DNA from: CAZKRU01 sp964555235
GTDB taxonomy: Bacteria > Verrucomicrobiota > Verrucomicrobiia > Methylacidiphilales > CAMAQI01
DNA: 16,677 nucleotides
NCBI GenBank assembly: GCA_964555235.1
Contig: CAZKRU010000085.1
Span: forward strand, 1-16,677
Direction of reading: 5' to 3'
The position numbers and the translations under genes were made by a program. The notes below the pieces were generated by a model. That model was not told the DNA's origin and did no database searches. It was given only the letters and a program-made list of their open reading frames with translations. Numbering within the stretch: position 1 is the first letter of the stretch; each line of letters starts with the position of its first letter. This document shows positions 14,113 to 16,677 of the stretch, one piece after another.

Positions 14113-14858
14113 ACAAAAAGAAATTGGAGGCCGATGATGCGCAGGCCCTCGAGGGTTAGTAAAGGATTTACTGAGTCGATTTCGCACATTCCACGGGTGA
14201 CGAGTTCCGCCTGTCCTCCGGTGGCGACGACGGATGGTTTTCCGTGAAGCTCTTTTTTGAGGGCGGCAAGGATTTCGCGAACGAGACCTCGATAACCGTA
14301 AACCGCCCCCGCAAGCATTGCCTCTTCGGTGCTTTTTCCAATCGCTCGGCGAGGGGAGCGAAGTTTGATTCGAGGAAGGAGCGCCGTTCGTTCGTGGAGG
14401 TAATCGGTCATCGCATTCAGTCCAGGAGCAATGACTCCACCGCAGTAAGCCTTTTGATCATTCACGACGTCAAAGGTCACGGCCGTTCCAAAATCGAGAA
14501 CAATAACCGGCGCCCCATACTGCGAGAGGGCGGCGACAGCATTTGCGAGTCGATCGGCGCCAATTTGTCCCTTGCGAGGATAATCAATTTTCAAACCAAC
14601 GGGCCGATCACCCTGAATCGCAAAGCACCCTTTTCCAAAAACAGATTTTACGCGATCGCCTTTGTTGGGAACCACCGAACTGAGGACGGCATGGGACGAG
14701 GTTTTCAACAAGGTTTTCGCCCAAGCTTTGGAGACATGGCGTGTCGGAATTTTGGAAACCGTTCCGAGTCCACGTGACGTTGCCAGCGCATACTTGGTAA
14801 ACGAGTTGCTGATATCGATCACCCAAAAAGGAGCGATTCGTTTAGGAGGGGTCGGCAT
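14109..14858 (-). CDS. coaX: Type III pantothenate kinase
   Basis: CoaX phosphorylates pantothenate, the first step of coenzyme A synthesis. The product is 249 residues with the ASKHA fold signatures: an N-terminal phosphate-1 motif (VIDISNSFTKYAL, 13-25), GADR (100-103) with D102 as the likely catalytic base, DFGTAVTFD (122-130), GGVIAPGL (140-147) and TGGQA (213-217). In most CoaX proteins the first motif is D-x-G-N-T; here it is D-I-S-N-S, with Ser replacing Gly and Thr, while the aspartate D15 is kept. All other motifs look intact, so activity is expected. It overlaps the upstream secreted-protein gene by 17 bases and trpA by four, so the three genes form one tight operon. There is no evident ribosome site, as expected for coupling. 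Confidence 0.93.
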   Translation of the reverse strand: MPTPPKRIAPFWVIDISNSFTKYALATSRGLGTVSKIPTRHVSKAWAKTLLKTSSHAVLSSVVPNKGDRVKSVFGKGCFAIQGDRPVGLKIDYPRKGQIGADRLANAVAALSQYGAPVIVLDFGTAVTFDVVNDQKAYCGGVIAPGLNAMTDYLHERTALLPRIKLRSPRRAIGKSTEEAMLAGAVYGYRGLVREILAALKKELHGKPSVVATGGQAELVTRGMCEIDSVNPLLTLEGLRIIGLQFLFV

Positions 14859-15336
14859 GGTAGGAGCGAAGGTTGATCAGGCCTTCTTCGATCTTTTTGA
14901 ATTGCTTTTGCTTTTCACGAACCTGCGGAAGCGAGGTGTTCTTTTCCTCAATCGCTTTCGACCAACCGAATTTCAGGTAGGGAAAGAGCTTTACGCATTC
15001 ATCCGGCTTGAGTGATTGATAGACCGTGTAAAACGTCGAGGTCTGATCATAAAAAAGCTGTCCCAAAGTACGCGCCGGAAGATCATTCTCCGGGGAGAGA
15101 TAAGTGAGTTGGTACTGAATGAGGAGTCGGATTAGTTCAGGGTCTGGCTTGTCGGAAGCGAGTTTGCGAAGTGATTCGACGGTGGCATTGAGTTCCGTAG
15201 GGGGGGCGGTGGCTTTCTCCGGTTTGAGATCAATCGCTTTTTGAAGAGATTGAATCAGGGTGTCGCGGGAGGGGGCTTGTGCGGACAAGGAACTGCACCA
15301 GAAGAGAGCGAGGAGAAGTGGAGCAACGCATTTCAT
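14842..15336 (-). CDS. Secreted protein of unknown function upstream of coaX
   Basis: The product is 164 residues from ATG 15336. The first 19 residues form a signal peptide (hydrophobic core, ending SLSA-Q), so it should be periplasmic or secreted. The mature part is helical and rich in Leu, Lys, Glu and Gln. It has a PxxELxxLLIxY-like stretch in the middle and a charged, probably coiled helix at the end (about 130-155). I recognise no domain. It overlaps coaX by 17 bases. A secreted protein coupled to two cytoplasmic enzymes suggests simple genome packing rather than shared function. It is a real gene by signal peptide, length and overlap; its function is unknown. Confidence 0.7.
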   Translation of the reverse strand: MKCVAPLLLALFWCSSLSAQAPSRDTLIQSLQKAIDLKPEKATAPPTELNATVESLRKLASDKPDPELIRLLIQYQLTYLSPENDLPARTLGQLFYDQTSTFYTVYQSLKPDECVKLFPYLKFGWSKAIEEKNTSLPQVREKQKQFKKIEEGLINLRSYHADPS

Positions 15337-15408
15337 GATTTAGAAGTAGGTAGAGGCAAGGAGTTCGTCAGCGACACAGGTTTGCTACGTATTCCTCGGA
15401 CGGCATGA

Positions 15409-15894
15409 TTAGCGTTTTTCAATTAATACTTCACACCATGCCGTGGGAGAACTAGCGGAGGCTGGGGTATAAAAATCAAAAAGATGATACTTTGATTTTC
15501 CTTTACCTTCGGGGAGCTGAATTTTGTTAGAGTCAGACTTAATGAGATAGACAGTTGAGTTCCCTTTCGGTGTGCCGAAAGTGATTGCAGTTTTTTTGGG
15601 GTCACTCGGATCTGGTGCCTGAACCATAAAGAGAGGTGTTGAGGAATCCGTGAGCACGACTTCCTGAATGAGTTTGTCCGAATTCTGCATAAATTTGAAC
15701 GTGACCTTATATCCTTTGGGAATCGAGCAGATCCAATCAACTCGTGTGATGTGCAAATAGTCTTCAAGAAATGCCAATCGATCGGACACATTCTTCTCAG
15801 CCTTTATGATTTGTGGCATGGTTGACGTCTCTTCTGCTTGGCAAAGGAGTAGAAAACTGGTGAAGAGGAGAAGTATTGTCGTTATTTTTTTCAT
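15409..15894 (-). CDS. Secreted protein of unknown function
   Basis: The product is 161 residues from ATG 15894; the frame stays open upstream, but that part has no protein-like features and crosses a repeat. Residues 1-20 are a signal peptide (MKKITT plus a Leu-rich core) with probable cleavage after CQA. The cysteine at 18 is not in a good lipobox. The mature domain looks beta-rich: alternating strands such as GYKVTFKFM and STVYLIK, and a final TAWCEVLIE strand. Two cysteines (in DWICS and AWCEV) could form a disulphide. It is unrelated by eye to its 164-residue neighbour. Base composition is more AT-rich than the housekeeping genes around it. I cannot assign a family. Confidence 0.65.
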   Translation of the reverse strand: MKKITTILLLFTSFLLLCQAEETSTMPQIIKAEKNVSDRLAFLEDYLHITRVDWICSIPKGYKVTFKFMQNSDKLIQEVVLTDSSTPLFMVQAPDPSDPKKTAITFGTPKGNSTVYLIKSDSNKIQLPEGKGKSKYHLFDFYTPASASSPTAWCEVLIEKR

Positions 15895-15969
15895 ATATTT
15901 TTGAAAACAGGTACCCGTCACCCTAGGAAAAACTGAATGAACATCAATCTTTGTTTCGCCCTCAACTCT

Positions 15970-16054
15970 TGGTAGGACGGGGTCGATGACCCCGCCGGCT
16001 TGGGGATTGGAGGTGGATCGCGGATCCGGCGCCCTCGGAGAGGTCGCCCTACCA
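15970..16054. repeat. Dispersed palindromic element, copy B
   Basis: This 85-base element has the same ends as copy A, TGGTAGG (15970-15976) and CCTACCA (16048-16054). Its left half differs: it has a perfect hairpin, CGGGGTC-GAT-GACCCCG (15978-15994), not found in copy A. Its right half (16028-16056) matches copy A at 27 of 29 bases. It lies in the divergent gap between the 161-residue secreted protein gene and the glycosyltransferase gene, outside both. The modular structure suggests a family with a fixed right end and variable left interior. Confidence 0.85.
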
Positions 16055-16072
16055 GATCTCACCAAATCAATC

Positions 16073-16101
16073 TTGTCTAATAGTGAAACGGAGAATAAAA
16101 C
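16073..16101 (+). promoter_or_regulatory. Possible promoter of the glycosyltransferase gene
   Basis: TTGTCT (16073-16078) and TAAAAC (16096-16101) are spaced by 17 bases, each with four of six consensus matches, and the expected start lies about 20 bases before the ATG at 16129. The spacing is ideal, but the hexamers are ordinary. Confidence 0.35.
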
Positions 16102-16128
16102 CAAGCTGATGTCGTTCCTGCTTTCAAT

Positions 16129-16677
16129 ATGAAAATCGTGATTTGGGTGATCTCCGCGCATGGGGCTCGAATTCAGGATCCGGAGTATTGCGAAAGTCAT
16201 CCGCTCGGTGGGAGCGAGACCGCCGCAGTCAAGATGGCCGAGTGCTTTCGGAAGATGGGGGAGACGGTCGAGATTTATACCGATGCTGAAATTCAATCCG
16301 ATTTTCGATGCGATGTCTTTATCAGCTTGCGGTACTGGACGGTCTTTGAACTCGGAATTCGCCCCGGGAAGTTGAACTATCTCTGGTGTCAGGATGATGT
16401 CGATCAGGCTTTGGTGAGTCCCTTGTCCGACGGTGAGCGAGCGAAGAAGGTCTATCAGAATTGTGACGGGGTGATGGTAATCTCGCATTATCAATTCCGA
16501 CGATGGATCGAGACCTTGAATCTTCCTCCCGAAAAGGGATTTCTCACGCAGAACGGAATCTCGCTTGAAAAATTCAAGGTGGATCCTGGAACCTTGGCGA
16601 CGCGCGCGCCCCGGGCCTATTATGCGTCAACTCCCTTTCGTGGGTTGGCGTTAATTCCGGATCTCTGGCCGTTGGTC
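16129..16677 (+). CDS. GT4/GT1-type glycosyltransferase, N-terminal part (cut by the window edge)
   Basis: The frame is open from ATG 16129 to the window edge, 183 codons. The N-terminal Rossmann-like half is visible: a first strand MKIVIWVISA, then the PLGGSETA loop (25-32, GGSE being typical of the sugar or phosphate-contacting loop of GT-B enzymes), alternating strands and helices, VMVISHYQ (115-122, the usual 'v.viS.~' position), and NGISLEKF (142-149), matching the 'NGvd...F' that ends the N-terminal domain of GT4 enzymes. Near the edge, YASTPFRGL (165-173) looks like the 'SSp.RGLd' entry to the C-terminal nucleotide-sugar domain. The product probably acts in cell-surface polysaccharide or methyltransferase-linked glycan synthesis. 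Donor and acceptor cannot be told. Confidence 0.85.
   Translation, partial: MKIVIWVISAHGARIQDPEYCESHPLGGSETAAVKMAECFRKMGETVEIYTDAEIQSDFRCDVFISLRYWTVFELGIRPGKLNYLWCQDDVDQALVSPLSDGERAKKVYQNCDGVMVISHYQFRRWIETLNLPPEKGFLTQNGISLEKFKVDPGTLATRAPRAYYASTPFRGLALIPDLWPLV

Noticed and set aside
15895..16494. Upstream extension of the 161-residue secreted protein to 361 residues
   Set aside because: It crosses palindromic copy B and the oppositely oriented glycosyltransferase gene, and would bury the signal peptide in the middle of the protein.
1..16677. CRISPR array, insertion sequence, integrase, prophage or rRNA genes
   Set aside because: I looked for regularly spaced direct repeats, transposase or integrase motifs, phage structural genes and rRNA segments and found none.

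Overview
This looks like a chromosomal segment of a Gram-negative bacterium, most likely a member of Verrucomicrobiota (PVC superphylum). The best lineage clue is the 154-residue protein at 11968-12432, which reads like the small family restricted to Planctomycetes and Verrucomicrobia (Minf_1886 / TIGR04138 type). LpxA (an LPS lipid A enzyme), an ExbB/ExbD pair, a GT-C membrane glycosyltransferase and several starts without a clear Shine-Dalgarno site fit that placement. The lineage is inferred from family recognition, not from a search. There are no phage, integrase, transposase or CRISPR genes, so this is mostly core genome.

Layout. (1) 187-642, minus: a four-helix membrane protein of unknown role. 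(2) 782-5064, minus: a PL7 alginate lyase, then ExbB/TolQ, ExbD/TolR and a large secreted TPR protein. The channel pair overlaps by one base, which suggests an energised envelope complex. (3) 5148-6365, plus: lpxA, then a DUF2442-like small protein and a 49-residue ORF that resembles the C-terminal half of an antitoxin-type family. (4) 6412-6483, minus: tRNA-Lys(UUU). (5) 6573-7301, plus: a lipoprotein with a C-terminal PDZ-like domain. It converges on the next block across a long inverted repeat (7320-7410).

(6) 7430-13116, minus, read right to left: aroK, a 55-residue one-helix membrane protein, the TIGR04138-type protein, a double-domain M16 peptidase, a DUF1844 protein and an STT3/PglB-like GT-C glycosyltransferase. 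From the 55-residue protein onward, neighbouring genes overlap or are 2 bases apart, so the block is probably translationally coupled. (7) 13315-15336, minus: a secreted protein, coaX (type III pantothenate kinase) and trpA, with overlaps of 17 and 4 bases. (8) 15409-15894, minus: a secreted protein of unknown function. (9) 16129 to the edge, plus: the start of a GT4/GT1-type glycosyltransferase.

Two intergenic gaps (13237-13299 and 15970-16054) hold copies of one dispersed palindromic element. It has identical TGGTAGG/CCTACCA ends and a shared 29-base right half. A different inverted repeat sits at 7320-7410. I see no strong case for a wholly new defence or mobile system. The most interesting items are the coupled M16/DUF1844/GT-C block with its hidden 55-residue membrane protein, the small-ORF pair behind lpxA, and the palindromic repeat family.
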